DNA of 64,000 bases from Trochalopteron elliotii (GCA_024734555.1 JANPWX010000480.1:3806260-3870259), one strand, 5' to 3'. Positions 1-13,250 are shown, numbered from the stretch's first letter. The notes: generated from the sequence alone by a model not told the origin. Made by a program: numbers and translations.

Positions 1-1840
1 TTCCACTCTGTATATTTCCCTAAACCATTTAAGTGGATCAGATAGTTATAGATATTTGACATGTTAAGTGATGGTCTGGCTAGAGCAGCACTTGTGTGAG
101 GTAAGTGAATTGTTTCCAGTAAACTTGGCCTATCTGTATTGTTAATATGCCACCACCTGCCTTAAAAATGGTCAGTCAATTTGTTGCATGACATTTTTGG
201 ACTAAGTGGGCTGTATGGATTAATTGAGTTAATTCTAAATATGTCATTGATTTTTTTTTTTCTATGCGTCCTGCTCTATTTTTTTTTGTTTCTTCATAAT
301 CGATTTTCAGTGTATAAAGAACTTATTATTGAATGCTTATTGCAAAACAAAATGAGAAAAAGCAAAAGATAGTGAAGGTTTTTTGCAGCCTGTCCTTTCT
401 CATTATAGTTCTTGCAAAGACTTGTGCCTTGTCTGAAATAATGATTATTGCCAAACTATGTAGGAAGCCAAAAATAAGGACAAGTTGTATCCCCATGGTA
501 AATGAATTAATTAGCATTTTCAAAGGTTTAGTGGTACATCAGTAAATCATGGTGAAGTCATATGAACATCCTGATGAATAAGAATTTCCTTCTCAAAGTT
601 GTAGCAAGCATTGGGGCGTAACAAATTGGAGGAGTGGGTTAGACAGGAAATTTTGTTTAAGCTGCTGATTATATTGCTCCATGTTCTCATTATAGTTCTC
701 CTCATTCCAAAATATGCTGGAGACATTGCCACTGCAACAGGTAGTGGTGAGAAAAGGGTGACTTAGAAAGCTCAGAATGCTTCAGCCTATCTGTCAGTGG
801 CCAAAGATAGCTTGTGACAGAATTGTGTTTCTGCTTGGTCAGAGAGATAAGTTGCAATTTCAAAATATCTCAGGAGCAGCCAGGACAAAGTACCAGGGTT
901 TGATTTTCCTGATATCAGCCTAAAGCCTCTCGAGTCAGGTGGATGTTGCTGGTCCTTTGTTTAATAGCTGAGTGACAGGAGATGTGGGATATCTGTTCAA
1001 ATGTTTAGAGAATATCTGAGAGCTGCAGCTGTGTCTTCAGTCTGTTAGTTAAAAAAAAAATGTTATGTTTAAAGACACCTGGTATTTCATTTTTAGTTTT
1101 ATACTTAGCTTATGTCTTGTCTGTTTCTCTCCTATATTTTAGTCAGATTTGGGGTCACAAGTATAAAGGTGTCAGTAAAGTCTTGATGACTTCCACGTAG
1201 GTTTTGCTGTTGGAAAGACATTTGGTTTTGGGGGAGAGCAGCTCCATGTTGCAGGGCTGAAATCATTAGTGCTGAAACCTATTGATCTGGCAACCTGGGT
1301 TGCTGATGCAATATAGAAATAGGCAAAATATTTATGACCTGAGCTTTGGCATTGCCCATCTGACTCATCCTGCTTTGCAGTGATATTTGAGAACAGAAAA
1401 CTCCAATTTCTCAAACATGTTACATTTTGTCCTGCAGCTCGAGCCCTTTATAAAAGGACTGAAGAGATGTTCTTAATTTATTCTGATAACGGGAAGTTGC
1501 CATATCTTATGACATCTTTAAAAAGACCAATCATCTTTTAATTGCTTAATTAATCACAGCATGAAAGGGGAACACTCTTCAAGGACATTCACTTCTTTTT
1601 TTCTTTTTCCCTTGCCTACAAAGTTTAGTTGGCTGCTTTATCTAAGCCACTTGTTTGATAGCAGAGAGTGTAGCTAAAATCTCTGACCAAACAAACACAA
1701 GATCATTCTTGACACTCTGTGGTGTAAGATGACCGACCTCTAAAGCCTAGTTAGATATTTCTGAGCCTGCTGGTGTGGATGAAAGCCTATGATCTTTTCC
1801 CCCAAGGATATGCTTTTCTGTTTCCAGCCAAAATATAGAT
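1..1840. other. AT-rich non-coding stretch, no gene seen
   Basis: No open frame here has a recognisable domain or a convincing pair of splice sites. The TATA-like string near 1,449 is followed by nothing that looks like a transcribed unit. The stretch ends at a poly-A run. Confidence 0.6.
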
Positions 1841-1864
1841 TTAAAAAAAAAAAAAAAAAAAAAA
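1841..1864. repeat. Poly-A run
   Basis: About 23 consecutive A residues are followed by C-rich sequence. It could be the degraded tail of a retroposon, but no recognisable element body lies on either side. Confidence 0.85.
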
Positions 1865-1869
1865 ATCCC

Positions 1870-2415
1870 CACAAACCTAAAAATATAGCAGGGCTGGGCA
1901 TTTTGCCAGGCGGGGGAGAGCAGCTTGGGATGGAGGTTCTGCGTGGTGGTCAGTGAACCCATCACTCCTCACCGCTGAGAAACACGCCGCTCCCTTTGTC
2001 ACACACCCTGTCTCATCTCATTAGCACAACGACTCCGACACGCTGACAGCATGTCATGGTTTTCACTGCAAATGCTAAAGGAGAGCCTTTAAACCAATTT
2101 GCTGTTTTCTTTGTCAGGCAGAGTGTGACTGCTGATCGCTGCCCAGGCCCCCGAAAAGTGATTTGTTGGCTGGGTTCCTGTAGGTGAAATGGGAAGCTGA
2201 GGAGCAGATGATGCAGGGCAGCACAGCCCTGCTCCTTTCCCGGGATATTAATGAACTCCCACTCCTTCCCAACTGGTCGCTGGGTGCAGGGAATGCATTC
2301 AGGCTGAATCGACGTGCACTGACTCAACAGAAGCGTCTGCATCGGCTCTTTGTTTGCCTCAAAGCATGGCTAATTCTCAGTGCATTTTCTGAGTGCGTTG
2401 TCTGCATTTCATAAA
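1870..2415. promoter_or_regulatory. CpG-retaining block, candidate conserved regulatory element
   Basis: By eye this block holds roughly 18 CpG dinucleotides, with clusters at about 1,975-2,045, 2,130-2,155 and 2,275-2,345. The flanking kilobases have almost none. The sequence is complex and non-repetitive, and ends in AT-rich DNA at about 2,416. Overlapping open frames exist on both strands (2,013-2,342 minus and 2,184-2,414 plus), but neither resembles a known protein. CpG retention in otherwise AT-rich DNA fits an unmethylated or constrained element such as an enhancer. An unrecognised exon or a small remnant of a CpG island is the alternative. The regulatory reading is an inference. Confidence 0.3.
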
Positions 2416-5400
2416 CATATTTAAATGTTAGGATTTATTCTTACCATTGTTATAAATGCATGTTATATACTTTGTGGCTTTTATATAGTTTATATATAGT
2501 TATATCTAGCTTTTTATATAGTCATGTGGCTTTTCACAAATATTAAAATGAATATGTATAACTGTACTGTATTATCTTTTATTAATAGAGTTTAGAAAGG
2601 TGATAAATGTATATTTTCTGATCGTAACATAGTGTTAACAGTAAAAAGACTAGATTTTTTTCTCTTTGTAACATCTAAACTGACCAAACCAGAAGGTATG
2701 GGGGGGGTCACCTTGCATTCCTGCATAAAGACTGCTGACTTTCTGCTTCTTGTCTAAATGAAGATAACCAAAAACCTCAGGAGAAGGGTTTATGAGACCC
2801 ATGTCACCAGACGAAGTGGAGCCACCCACAGACAGATCTACCAGATAAAATGATTGGGGTGAGGATTGAAACTGATAAACCCAAAGAGAATGTTTGAATC
2901 ATGTATTAAGATCTATTGAATATGTAACACAGCGATCCTTAAAACAAGGATTTGAAAGAGTAAAGGTGTGCTTTCTGGTGAGGCACCCCAGCTGGAACTT
3001 TTGCTTTTCTGTCTCCTAAATGTCTATTTTTAAATTTTTTATAAAACTTATAAGTTTTTCTAAGAAAGTGAAACTCGTTTTTCACACCCTTAAGTATCAT
3101 CTCCCTTATTTGATCACGTTTCAATTTTTTTTTCCCCATAGTATTAATGGGCTGACCAAAGCTTTCAATGAAAGTCTCACCTGTCCATTCTATTTATTAA
3201 TTATTATTAAAAATAAGCTCACCATATAGCAACCTTAAATAATGAACTCTAGTGGTGACATAATGTTTGAAGGTTAACCCACATTCAGGGAAAAAAAATG
3301 TTAAAAAGCAGATGTAAAAACATTTTTAAATTGTTTCATCTCTGATAGTGAAAAGAGCTGCTTTAAAACAACAATGAGTTTTTTCACATTTTTGCTGCTA
3401 GATTTAACCTTCTGTCCCCTTTCTGGGCTCAGTATCTAACATGAGACTGGCTCATACTGGGAAGATGTTAAAATTCTCCAGTCCTGTGGTAATACCTTGG
3501 CTCCTTGGTGCTGGATGATGTTCTCTTCTCTGCTGCTGTAAGGGAAAATCACATGGCCAAAGAAGTTAAGCACAGAGGACTGGATTGTTTTCAGGCAGGA
3601 CTGCGAATATTTCAGTTCCACTTGACTTCACGTAATTGATAGGAGAACAGCTTGTATTTTTTTTTTTTTTTCTCCACATAACCCTAAAAAAGGTCCTGTA
3701 TCAGTGTCCTGATACCAGTGAACATTTTGGCTATTGATAACTACCATGAAAAATTAAATCTTTATGTATTCTCATGAAAGTTGCCATGAAGTCAGAAGAA
3801 TTTTTTGGGGAAAGAAGATACCAGGTGTAACTCACTTGTATTCATTTTTGCTGAGGAAGGATTTATTTTTGCAGTTCATGACACCTCATTTAGGCCAATG
3901 AATTCCACCTCACTCATATGGCTGCAAGATACCTCAGGTTATTGCTGTGGAATTATTTGTGACAAAAGAATTGAAGTGTTCTCCTAAATTCTGTATTTGA
4001 AATGTTTCCATTATTACTCTGAAGTATCTGGAGACAGTCTGAATTTTACTTCCATCATGATGTAAATATATTTTTTGATAAATAAACCTCAGGGATTAAC
4101 CTGCAAATAAGCAAGAAGTAGTACCTGAAAGATTAAATGTGCATTCTGAAAGGTGATACAGCTTTTTTTTTTTGTCTCTATATAATTTGTGTATGAAACC
4201 AGATATTTTGTGTGTTTGATTTATTTTCTTTTGAGCTGATTTTTGGAATTATGTTCTGATTGGAGGTTTGCAAGACCACTAAGTTTGGAAAAATAATGTT
4301 TATTCATTTCTCTGGCAGATTGTCGATTTCTAAGGGCAGAAAACAAATGTCCCATTTGGACAGACACGTGCACAGCTCTCTCCTGTTCACTGAGCTCGCT
4401 GGAATCACCTGCACAGCACCTGGGCAGGTGAGTGGAGTCTGCTGTGGCACTGATGGCTTTGGATTGATTGATGTGCAGCCTTTGAACTTGAATTTCTGTC
4501 TCCTGTTAGTGGTTAGTGCTGCTTTGAAAGCTTTCAACCTTGGGTCACAACCAGGGTTTGTCATGTGCAGGGGCTCTGACCTGGAGTGCCACTGGCTGTG
4601 GTTTATTCTGCTGCTTCAACGTTTTTAATTCAGCTTCCTCCTGTTGTATGGAGCTCAGCTGGTAGCCTGTGGCCCCAAGCTGCTGTCATTTGATTTAACC
4701 ACTCACAAATCAGCTAAGTCAAAATTAATTAATGAATTCCTGCTTCCTTCCTTCTGAGTTCTCCTAAATAATTCGTTTTTAATTTACTTGAAGCACTAAA
4801 AACATTTGGCTTGACGTTATTTGTCCAAGGTGACTGTGAAAATGGGAATGCTCAAAAAACCATTTGTACAATGCTGCTTTTGAAATGTTTGCATAGTTGT
4901 TTTAAAATGCCTTACTTTATTGTAGATAAGGGAGAAAACATAGCTCTTAATTTCAGAGGTGGTAGAAGCTGAATAAGAAATAAATATGGCACAATATCTC
5001 TTTCTCCATGTGGTGAAATGTCTCTTAAAAAAAAAAGAAAAAAAGGAAGTCCATATTAAAAGTTGGACCTTATTGAATCTCCTGGAATTAAAAACATTCT
5101 CGGGCAGCAGAAACTCATCAGAGCTGAACCTCCTACTGTCCTTTTTCTGTGACATCCCATAAGTAGAGAATGCACACACGACATCATCAAATGAAGCTGG
5201 TAATTGTAGGGTCACTACAAATGTTATTTTGCTTTTATAGAATCGTATTTCTTTAAAGGAGACCAGAAGAAATGCAGGCACAGCAGCAGGGGAGCCTGTA
5301 GCTGCTTTCATCTTGGGTTTTGTAAAATGGACTTGACCTTTGAGCAGTGCCAGGATGATTCCTGTGATGTACCAGCAGCAGAAGAAAGAGCAGCTCAGGA

Positions 5401-6063
5401 AATATCAAAGGAACTTCCAACAATGAGTGAATATGAGCTGAGAATTGCACTTGGCCCCCACTGATTTATTTCCATTTATGTAGCAGCTTAATCACAGTTT
5501 GTAACTGTAATTTCTCCAAGGCAATTAATAGCTGAAGTTACTGAAGGATGAGTCAGGTTTCCTGAGCAATTTGACACCTGCAGATTTTTGAAGGCAAAGG
5601 TTCCTGATCCAGGTCAGGTCAGCACAGCCAAAGGCTGCTGGGCTCTGTGCAGGTTGTGCTCTGCTTTGATTCTTGTCTCATATTTTACTTTTTGATCTAC
5701 CTGGAGATATTGCTCTAACTTTGGAGTCCTCACTGTGGGCAGAAGGAAATGAGTGAAAACATACTTAAATATGAACGTTATTCCATAATACTTATGTTAA
5801 ACCATATTTTTCACCTCTTTAGCAGTGCTTTAACCTGCATGAAGCTTCAGCCATGCAGATGTTTGCAGTGGAGGTGTAAATGCTTGGTTTGAGTTTGTCT
5901 AAAGCACCATTCCTGTAGCATAACAGAGAGTTGTCTTCTGCAGTGACCATCTATCTGATGGTGGCTGTAAAGAATGTCCTGCTGAGGACAGTGAGGCTGT
6001 GTGTAAATACAGTACAGCTGCAGAGAGGCACTCACACCTGTTTAATTTCATTTTATTTTGTTG

Positions 6064-6128
6064 GTTTTACATGTACAAAAGGTAAAGGTAGAGGTATTGT
6101 TTGTTTTACATGTACAGAAGGTAAAGGT
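6064..6128. repeat. Two-copy direct repeat, 39-bp period
   Basis: The string beginning GTTTTACATGTACA is present at 6,064 and again at 6,103. In both copies it is followed by a near-identical AAAGGTAAAGGTA-type tract. It looks like a local tandem duplication. Confidence 0.7.
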
Positions 6129-6799
6129 ATTCAGAGAACCTTCCACTTCTTCACAGATACTCGATGACTCTTTCCCCACTAAAAAGATCATTCTGGGTTT
6201 TTTTTTCCAGATTTGAGCTCAGCCTCTCTTGATGTCCTTTTTGGTAAAGCAAAAGGGAGAAAGCTGAGCTGTTCCTCCTGCAGAATCCTTCTGTGTGGTG
6301 GTTATCACCAATAAAGAGAGGCATGTCTGACATCCTTGCTCCCTCACATGCTGCTGCCCAGCCTTTGAAGGAGCAGACAGGCACAGGGACAATAAAAAGA
6401 GACAAGGCCAGTGTAGAAATAGTTCATCCCTCTGTAGCTGCTCTAACATCCATATGATTTCCCCCTGGAAAACAGAACATATGCTCCTTTGAAAGGCTGT
6501 AACTCTGCAAATTGCCCTCCAACCAAAGATGTTGTAAACGGCAGTTTTGTTTTGTAGGAAATTTCAAAAGGTTTATATTATTTAGTGTGCTGAAAGAAGA
6601 AAATTATGACAAAGCAATGGATTCTTACCTCTTTTGCTCATTATGGAAATATAAATATTCTCTTCCTTGGGCATTTTGCAAATAGTTTTGAACAGAAAAT
6701 TAGTATTTTCTCTGTAGTTCTTTTGTTATCGTGAAACGTTTAAAAAAATCATATTTCTTTCTAACTAGAGATTGAGAAAGAGGGAAGATGCCATCAGCA

Positions 6800-6824
6800 T
6801 TTTTAGGCTTCAAAAGCCTAAAAA
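6800..6824. other. Short hairpin, 11-bp perfect stem
   Basis: The arms TTTTTAGGCTT and AAGCCTAAAAA pair perfectly across a 3-nt CAA loop. The stem is AT-rich at its base. No associated gene is visible. Confidence 0.6.
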
Positions 6825-8121
6825 ATTATAAAGAATTTCTGACCAGTTGTCTGCAACCATTTTCCTTCAACTTAAACCAATCTGAATCAATAATAATTTC
6901 CTCTCCTCATGCCACAGAGAAAGCTTTATTCAAGGGGTACTATTTTACTGAGCACTGTCATTTTTTAGAGTGGTTGCACATATAATATTTTAAAAAACAC
7001 AATGGCAATCAATTGCTTGTGTTATTTATGTTTTTTGGAGTAAAAGTAATTATAAATTTTACGAGGAGTAGTCCTTAAATAAATTTTGTGTTAATAACTT
7101 ATTACTCAAAGGGAACTAATTGCCTGTCACAGGGATGTGCAGCATGAGATGCTGCTTTGAGTGATAAATAACAGGCTGTTCCCATAAACATATGCTGAAA
7201 TCAGGGGCACTGAGTAATAAGAATCGTGCATCATAAAGAGAACAGTGTGGTAGAAGTTCTGCAAATGTAGCACAGACCCTGAGCTGACAATTACAAACCA
7301 CAAACCTGCAGTGGGGCAGATTCCCAGCTGGCAAAACTTGCTGTAATGTCACCAAACTGAGAGGCAGCAGCTCGGAATTTGGGTGAGGATGATGAAGTTC
7401 CTGTCACAAATGTCAAAGAGCTTTGAGGTTCATCCTGCAGGGGAGTCCAGGTTTGGACACTCAGCTCTTTACTGTGCTGTTGTTTCAGTGCTCACCTTTG
7501 GGCTTTGCATTGAATTGTAATGATTTGGATTCTGTTCAGCCTCAGCTGGAGCACAGTTTGGGGTTTGTTTATCCATTTCTGTCAAGAGAAATATCTCTTT
7601 GCTCAGCTCATTGGTCAGGACACCAGTGTGACTCTACCTGAAGTCCCAGAAAGTGTTAGTATAATAACTGGTTTTGTTTCATACCTTCATTATGGGCTTT
7701 GTCTGCTTCAGAAAAGTCTTCTTATGGCCCTTGTCAATGTGAAACATGATCCAAAATTTAAAAAATTTATTGGGAAGGAGGCTCACCATTTTCAGAAACT
7801 GAGAACGTTCTTCTGGTTTTGGGGTTTTCCAGCATCATCTTCTGCTCCAGTATTTTGTTCTCAGTATCTGAATAGTATTCCCAGAGTTGGAATGTCCTGA
7901 GTTCAGTTGGCTTACAAGATACTTCATGACTTCATTATCAGCATGTCAAGAGGTTAAAATCACAAATCCCAAATGAAAGTACTGTGCAGGCTTAACACTT
8001 GGAGCAAACCTTGAGTTATGCTGCTAAATATCTCTTCTACAGAAAAATGGTAAGGACTTAAAAAAAACCCAAAACCAAACCCCACAAAACCCAGTAGAAG
8101 GATTAAAAAATGCCCCCCTCC

Positions 8122-8144
8122 TTTTTTTTTTTTTTTTTTTTTTT
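8122..8144. repeat. Poly-T run (poly-A on the minus strand)
   Basis: An uninterrupted run of 23 T residues directly abuts a tRNA-like sequence at 8,145. Upstream of it (8,060-8,100) lies an A/C-rich low-complexity tract. Confidence 0.9.
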
Positions 8145-8190
8145 GGTAGAGCATCAGGTTTCTAGCCTGAGCTCCAGGGTTGATCTCTGC
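8145..8190 (+). pseudogene. Truncated tRNA-Lys-like pseudogene or SINE head
   Basis: The sequence starts within a tRNA D arm (GGTAGAGCATCAG, a box-A type core that matches vertebrate tRNA-Lys). It continues through a 5-bp anticodon stem (TCAGG with CCTGA) closing a 7-nt loop, then a short variable region and a degraded T arm (CCAGGGTTGATCT in place of the usual CCAGGGTTCAA/G form). The first 17 or so nucleotides of a tRNA, including the 5' acceptor strand, are missing and replaced by poly-T. The 3' acceptor strand is not recognisable. It cannot make a functional tRNA. It may be a tRNA retropseudogene, a fragment of a tRNA-derived SINE, or a template-switch product joined to a poly-A tail on the minus strand. 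The tRNA resemblance is seen directly; the isotype and mechanism are inferred. Confidence 0.45.
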
Positions 8191-9763
8191 ATAGTGATTC
8201 CCCAGCAGAATGTCTTATTGGGAACATTTAAGATCTCTGCTCTTGCACTATTGTAAACTCTGTTCATTCTTTTATAATCTTTTGTGTAAAAAGTATGTTT
8301 TAAGCTCAACATTGAGCTAGTAAGTGTATGACTAGAAACTTGTAATGATGCATAATAATAAACTCCAATAGAAATATGCATCTAGTCTTTAAAGAAAAAA
8401 AAATTACCTGATGGATGGTATAGGATGACCTATTTAAATGTGCTGTCAGATAATAGATTCTGAATCAAAGGGAAATAACCATCTAGGACAATTTTCTGAA
8501 CTTTCTATGGATGAAATACTCTGCACAATTGAGACTTTCCAGGATTATGGCCTTAATGTTTCCATAGTGCTGCATTTTCTGACTAATGTCTGAAAGATAT
8601 TTAGATCATCTCACGAAAAATATCTCATTTTTACATCAATGTATATTTCTCTTGGGCTTTCTCTTTTTTATTTTTTTTTTTCAGGGAAGCCTAAATAATA
8701 GTGCTACCCTACCTTACTTAAAAAACCCTGTATGTCTTCTGTGACAGCCAATGAGATTATGGACTTACAGAGCAGTAGATGTTGGCAGAATAATTGAAAG
8801 CCTGGTTAGGTTGATTTGTATTATGTTGTAAGATTGCAGAAGATTAAAGATATCTCCCATTCCCAGCGATATACCCGAGTTAAGATTTAAAGGTTAGCCA
8901 AAGAAATCACATTTTTTCCCCAGACAGGATTCTTGATCCAAGTAACAAAAGCATCACCACCCTTTTAATCTGCATTTTCAGCACTATGTCAATCACAGGA
9001 ATGAAGTGCCCAGATTGTAAAATAAGCCATTATTGTATTGTGATTCTCCTGCAATGTGTTCTAGCATAGCCTTGATAATGCCACCCCATTAAAATCCTTC
9101 CCCTAGCTCCTAATAGCTGTGTGCACCAAATCCAATTCCTTTTACATTCAAACCTCTAACTCTACACATTTGACCTTGCATCAGACCCTCCGCTGCTGAA
9201 AGTTTCCACAACTCCACTGAAATGAAAATAAAAAGAATAAATAGGTGTAAGTACATATGGGGGAAAAAAAATCTGGCATCCCATTAAAAATCAACACTGA
9301 ACTTTATTTCTTAGTTAGGTTTACAAAGTAAATTTCACAGTAATGATGACAGCACATTCCTTGCTCTGCTCTTTGATTGACTTGCATGTAACTTTTTGTG
9401 AGGATTCTCTCTGTAGTAAATGATCCAGTATTTTAAATACAGGGTTGTTTTTTTTTTATTTGATGTTTTTTACTGCAGTTTTTATCACAGTTATTGACTG
9501 AATCTATGGAATTGCTCTTTCTGGAGTCACATAAAGCTGTAAGCACCATGAGCACTGGTGGCACACGGGACTGGCAGTTTGTCAGTGATGTTCAGAACTC
9601 AACCAGTGGAGCTGTGTCCAAGAGAGAGCCAAGGCAGTGTTTGATGGCACAAAATAACAGATGTGAAATCCATTAATGAAACTGTGAGCTCTGTGAATAA
9701 CCATGGAATGAGGAGGAGAGGAGTTCTATGTTGTTATCTCCACATTTGGTTATGGAAATACTA
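8191..9763. other. Non-coding stretch, no gene seen
   Basis: Complex unique sequence without a convincing open frame. The interval 8,840-9,230 has balanced composition and few simple repeats, so it could be under constraint. That cannot be judged without an alignment. Confidence 0.5.
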
Positions 9764-10079
9764 CACAAATGTAGCCCTGGTTTCATGCCTGAGGTGTTTT
9801 GGTTCTCTGAAATTCTTTTCCCAGGGAATTTTCTGTAAACAGGAGAAATGTTTTTGTAACTGTAACTTTGTTATTCATTCCTTTCCCTAGGAGGGACTTC
9901 TTCTTGCTGTCCCTCTGCTCTGACCAATGCGAGTGAAGATGTTTGTCTTTGTTTCACCAATCAAATTGGTCTGTGTGAAATAGTATAAAAGGGAGACACA
10001 TCCCAAAAATAAAGGAATCATTTTCAGCCTTCTGAAGTCACAATCTGTGTTGTTGTGGTGTACAACAGCATCACACAAA
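9764..10079 (+). mobile_element. ERVK-like solo LTR with perfect 6-bp target duplication
   Basis: The LTR proper spans 9,770-10,073 (304 bp). It begins TGTAGCCCTGG, ends CAGCATCA, and so has the TG...CA termini of a retroviral LTR. The 6-mer CACAAA flanks it exactly at 9,764-9,769 and 10,074-10,079. Promoter parts are in order on the plus strand: CCAAT boxes at 9,924-9,928 and 9,957-9,961, an inverted CCAAT at 9,965-9,969, TATAAAAG at 9,984-9,991 and the polyadenylation signal AATAAA at 10,008-10,013. No internal retroviral sequence adjoins it, so it is a solo LTR left by recombination between two LTRs. A 6-bp duplication is typical of class II (ERVK-like) elements; the family name is an inference. 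A second copy lies at 21,957-22,261 in the opposite orientation. Confidence 0.88.
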
Positions 10080-11463
10080 TGCAAGAAATATGATTAAACC
10101 CACTGGGCTTCCTGACAGTCTATTTGCTCTTCCTCTTTACGTGGCCTTGTACACCTTCCTGCTCTGCCAGAACTCCCCCTGCCATGTGTGTCACTGATAC
10201 ATGCCTGTGAAGGCAAGGAACGTGCTGTCAGGTAGCATAATTATGGTGATAACTCCACAGGTTTTTAGTAATACATTTTTAGGGCTCTTTTTCATGAGGT
10301 AGAACACGGTTCTAAAAAATTTTCTCACCCTTCATCACCTGAGCTTAGAAGCTGCTTAGGGAAGTTGTGTGGGTTTGAACCATGGAATATAGAAATGGAG
10401 GTGAATTTCTGTATTTTGGAGGCGAACCTCTGTACTTTGGGCTGTTCTCTATAATTTACCATTTTTTGATCAATCTGTGCAAGTCAAAAAAATGTAAATG
10501 AGTAGAATGATAAAATTTGAAACATACAAGATGGACCACTAATGAGAGAAGATTGAAAGGATAGAAATGTGTAGCATTTCTCTATTCTTTTTCACTCCTG
10601 CAGGAGGAAAGTATTAGGAACTCCCAGAAACTGAATATTTGTAAAAAACCAGCTTTGACACATTCATATCAATAACAGAGGCAGTCACTTAGTTTCTTCC
10701 AAAATCTGCAGACCATGACAAAGCCAGGAAGCTGCTGAGAAATACCTTGGGAATGCAAGAGACAAACTGTAGGAAACTGTCTCTACTATATTCCAGACTG
10801 AAATAAAAATCATTACAGTCCTTTAAAGGATATCAGATACAGTTTATTAGGCATACCGTCAGTAATTTGTTGGGGTTTTTTTTTGTTTATTTATTTTTTT
10901 TTTGGAAGCACATTCAAAATAATAAACCACATAAAATATAGCATCTAATTGCATGAGGATTTGACTTGGTTTCTAAAAAAATGTTTTGGCTGATATACAA
11001 GGACTCAGATTTTCATTCAGATCTGTACTTGGTGTGTTAAAAGGCTGCTGCTGGTTTCTTTAGGGTTTGTAGCTGTAAGGAGTAACTATGAATAGACAAA
11101 CAGGACTGACAGTGCTTCAGTCACCAATTATCACTTTATACAGGTGCCACTATAAAGCCACTGTCCTTTATTCCAGGAGAGGGGTGAAGGGAATCTCCAG
11201 AGTGCTGTGGATGATTTTCAGTGTGTGAAATCATTCTTCTATCAGCCTGGAGGACTTTGGTCAACAAAAGCCCCAAAACTTCCCTCTTCAGGTGTCAAAA
11301 AACTTCATACAAATTATTTTATATCTTTCTTGACAATAAGTTCATTTTACAGCTAAATGATGCAGGGGGAAATATCATTTCTGATAAACAATTCAGCTGT
11401 CCACATTCTGCCAGAGCTGGGACTTAATGGCAGCTTCTGAGCCTACACAGCCAGAACTCACAC

Positions 11464-11487
11464 CTAAATAAATAAATAAATAAATTA
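11464..11487. repeat. Short (AAAT)n microsatellite
   Basis: About five or six AAAT units in tandem. Confidence 0.8.
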
Positions 11488-13250
11488 ACACTGCAAATTT
11501 GCTTTATAGTAATGCCTAGAAAGTCTAACTTAACATTACTTGCATGTGTTTCACACCCTCTTAAAGCAATTTTTTTTTTATCTGTGCCATGAGTCAAATA
11601 GTTGATATAAAGCTGACACTGGGAAAATAATCTGGAAGAAGAGAAGTATGTCAATTAGAAATCCTTGATGGCACGTTGTTGGATGTACAGAGGCTTGGAA
11701 ATGGGTGGCAAGCTGCATTCTATAGCCCTGCATTATGAATGGCCCAATTGTGAGTAATCCAAATTTCAAAGCACAGGCTGGCCTGAGGAGGTGTGTACAA
11801 GTGATTAGAATTTCAAAGACCTCAGAATAAACACCAGCTCTTTGATGGGGTAATTTATGCATGGAATGGCAGGAAGAGCTGTCTGAGTTGTTCTTGGAAA
11901 GTTCACATGGAGCAGCATTAAGGTCTGGAAAATAAATTTTGATTTTGCATTACTGGAATGTGAACACAGTATTGGAGTTCACTAAATTAAGGCATTGACA
12001 TTGTACCTCTATGAAATATGAGTTGGAGGTTATCAATACTGTAAGATTTGTGCATAAAGAAGACAAATAGTACCAAAGAAAACATCGTTAGTTCAGTAAA
12101 ATTTAAGTATTATCATGCCCCTTGAGGAATACATTTTTTTGAGCAATACCAAAACATTAACTGCAAAAATGAGTTTGTTTTTCTATTTGAATAGGGAGGA
12201 GACAAGGTTGGGGCACTGTGTTCATCACTCTGCTTCTGGGATATCTCCTGGTTTTCATTCATTTTCTGCCTGAATGTAAAGTTACACTTTGAGATCTGAG
12301 GATACAAAGGAGCACACCTAGAACTACAAAGCATTGTCTAACCCATTTTCTGTTTGGTGTCTGTCTGGTCTCACTTGTGTTTTTATGATGCTGAACATCA
12401 TATTGGAAAAGAGGTTTAGAGAAATCAAAGTGTTGTAGAAAATGTTGAATTTCAGTGACTTTGACCTCCAATTTTCAGTCAGTTTAGGACTATATTGTGT
12501 AACCAGGAGGTGAAAGAGTTTTAGACAGGGCTGTGTAGTGTTTTTACAGGCTTTGAAATCAAATTTCATGCTTCATCTCCCAAGAATATCAGTGATTGAT
12601 ACAGGTTTGAGAGGTGAATACACTGAGTGACGTTCACGCCATCCTTTTAAACTTTGGGGAGGAGGTTTCCTCAATGGTAATTCTACCAAAATAATGGTTT
12701 ATTGTATCTTTCCAGGGCTAGGACAAAAAGTTGCTCATTTTTTCTAGAAACAAGTATACAAAACCAGTGTAAAATAATAATACTAGAATTTATATAATTA
12801 ATATATCTTCATTTTTTGAGCATCATTTGTGCAAGTAATCTATCAAGCCTAGCCAGTGATCAAAGCACAAAGTACTTGATCTTCTGTTATTTGTCACTTT
12901 AACAAAATTTTCTGAACTTTCAAATCTCTTATCGTTGTTCTGTACCTAAGGTTTCAACCCAGAAAAAAAGAGAAAGGTATTTTCTTTGGAGGAAGTTTGA
13001 GTCATCACAAGCATAAAGAAAGATTATCATTTTAGAAGGCAGACTGAAAAAAAATCGTTTATATACTTGGTAATAACATTTTAACATATATAAATGGTAA
13101 TAACATTTTCTTATGTTTCTTGTGACCAAAATTTGCCAGAATGTGAAAAAGAGAGCATCCATAGAAAACTAACAAACAAATTAAACAAACAAAATCTTTT
13201 CAGCTGTGGAGCTCACTGCTACAGGATATTATCCAACTGAACAGGGTAAT

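Larger units (their letters stand above)
2416..8040. other. Non-coding stretch with small local repeats
   Basis: The stretch holds a TA-rich patch (about 2,461-2,530), a poly-T run at 3,657-3,671, a direct duplication at 6,064-6,128 and a short hairpin at 6,800-6,824. The longest open frame of the whole window (4,817-5,311, minus strand, 164 codons) lies here. It contains low-complexity F- and K-rich segments and no domain I recognise. A frame of this length is expected by chance in about 64 kb of AT-rich DNA. No gene is called. Confidence 0.55.

Noticed and set aside
1440..1470. TATA-like string TTTATAAAAGG
   Set aside because: No CCAAT, start codon or LTR ends nearby; isolated TATA-like strings are common in AT-rich DNA.
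4817..5311. 164-codon open frame on the minus strand, the longest in the window
   Set aside because: It contains low-complexity F/K runs and no domain. My estimate is that about one frame of this length is expected by chance in 64 kb of AT-rich DNA.
8050..8100. A/C-rich tract that could form a G-quadruplex on the minus strand
   Set aside because: Only three clear runs of three or more G residues on the minus strand, which is below the usual four-run requirement.
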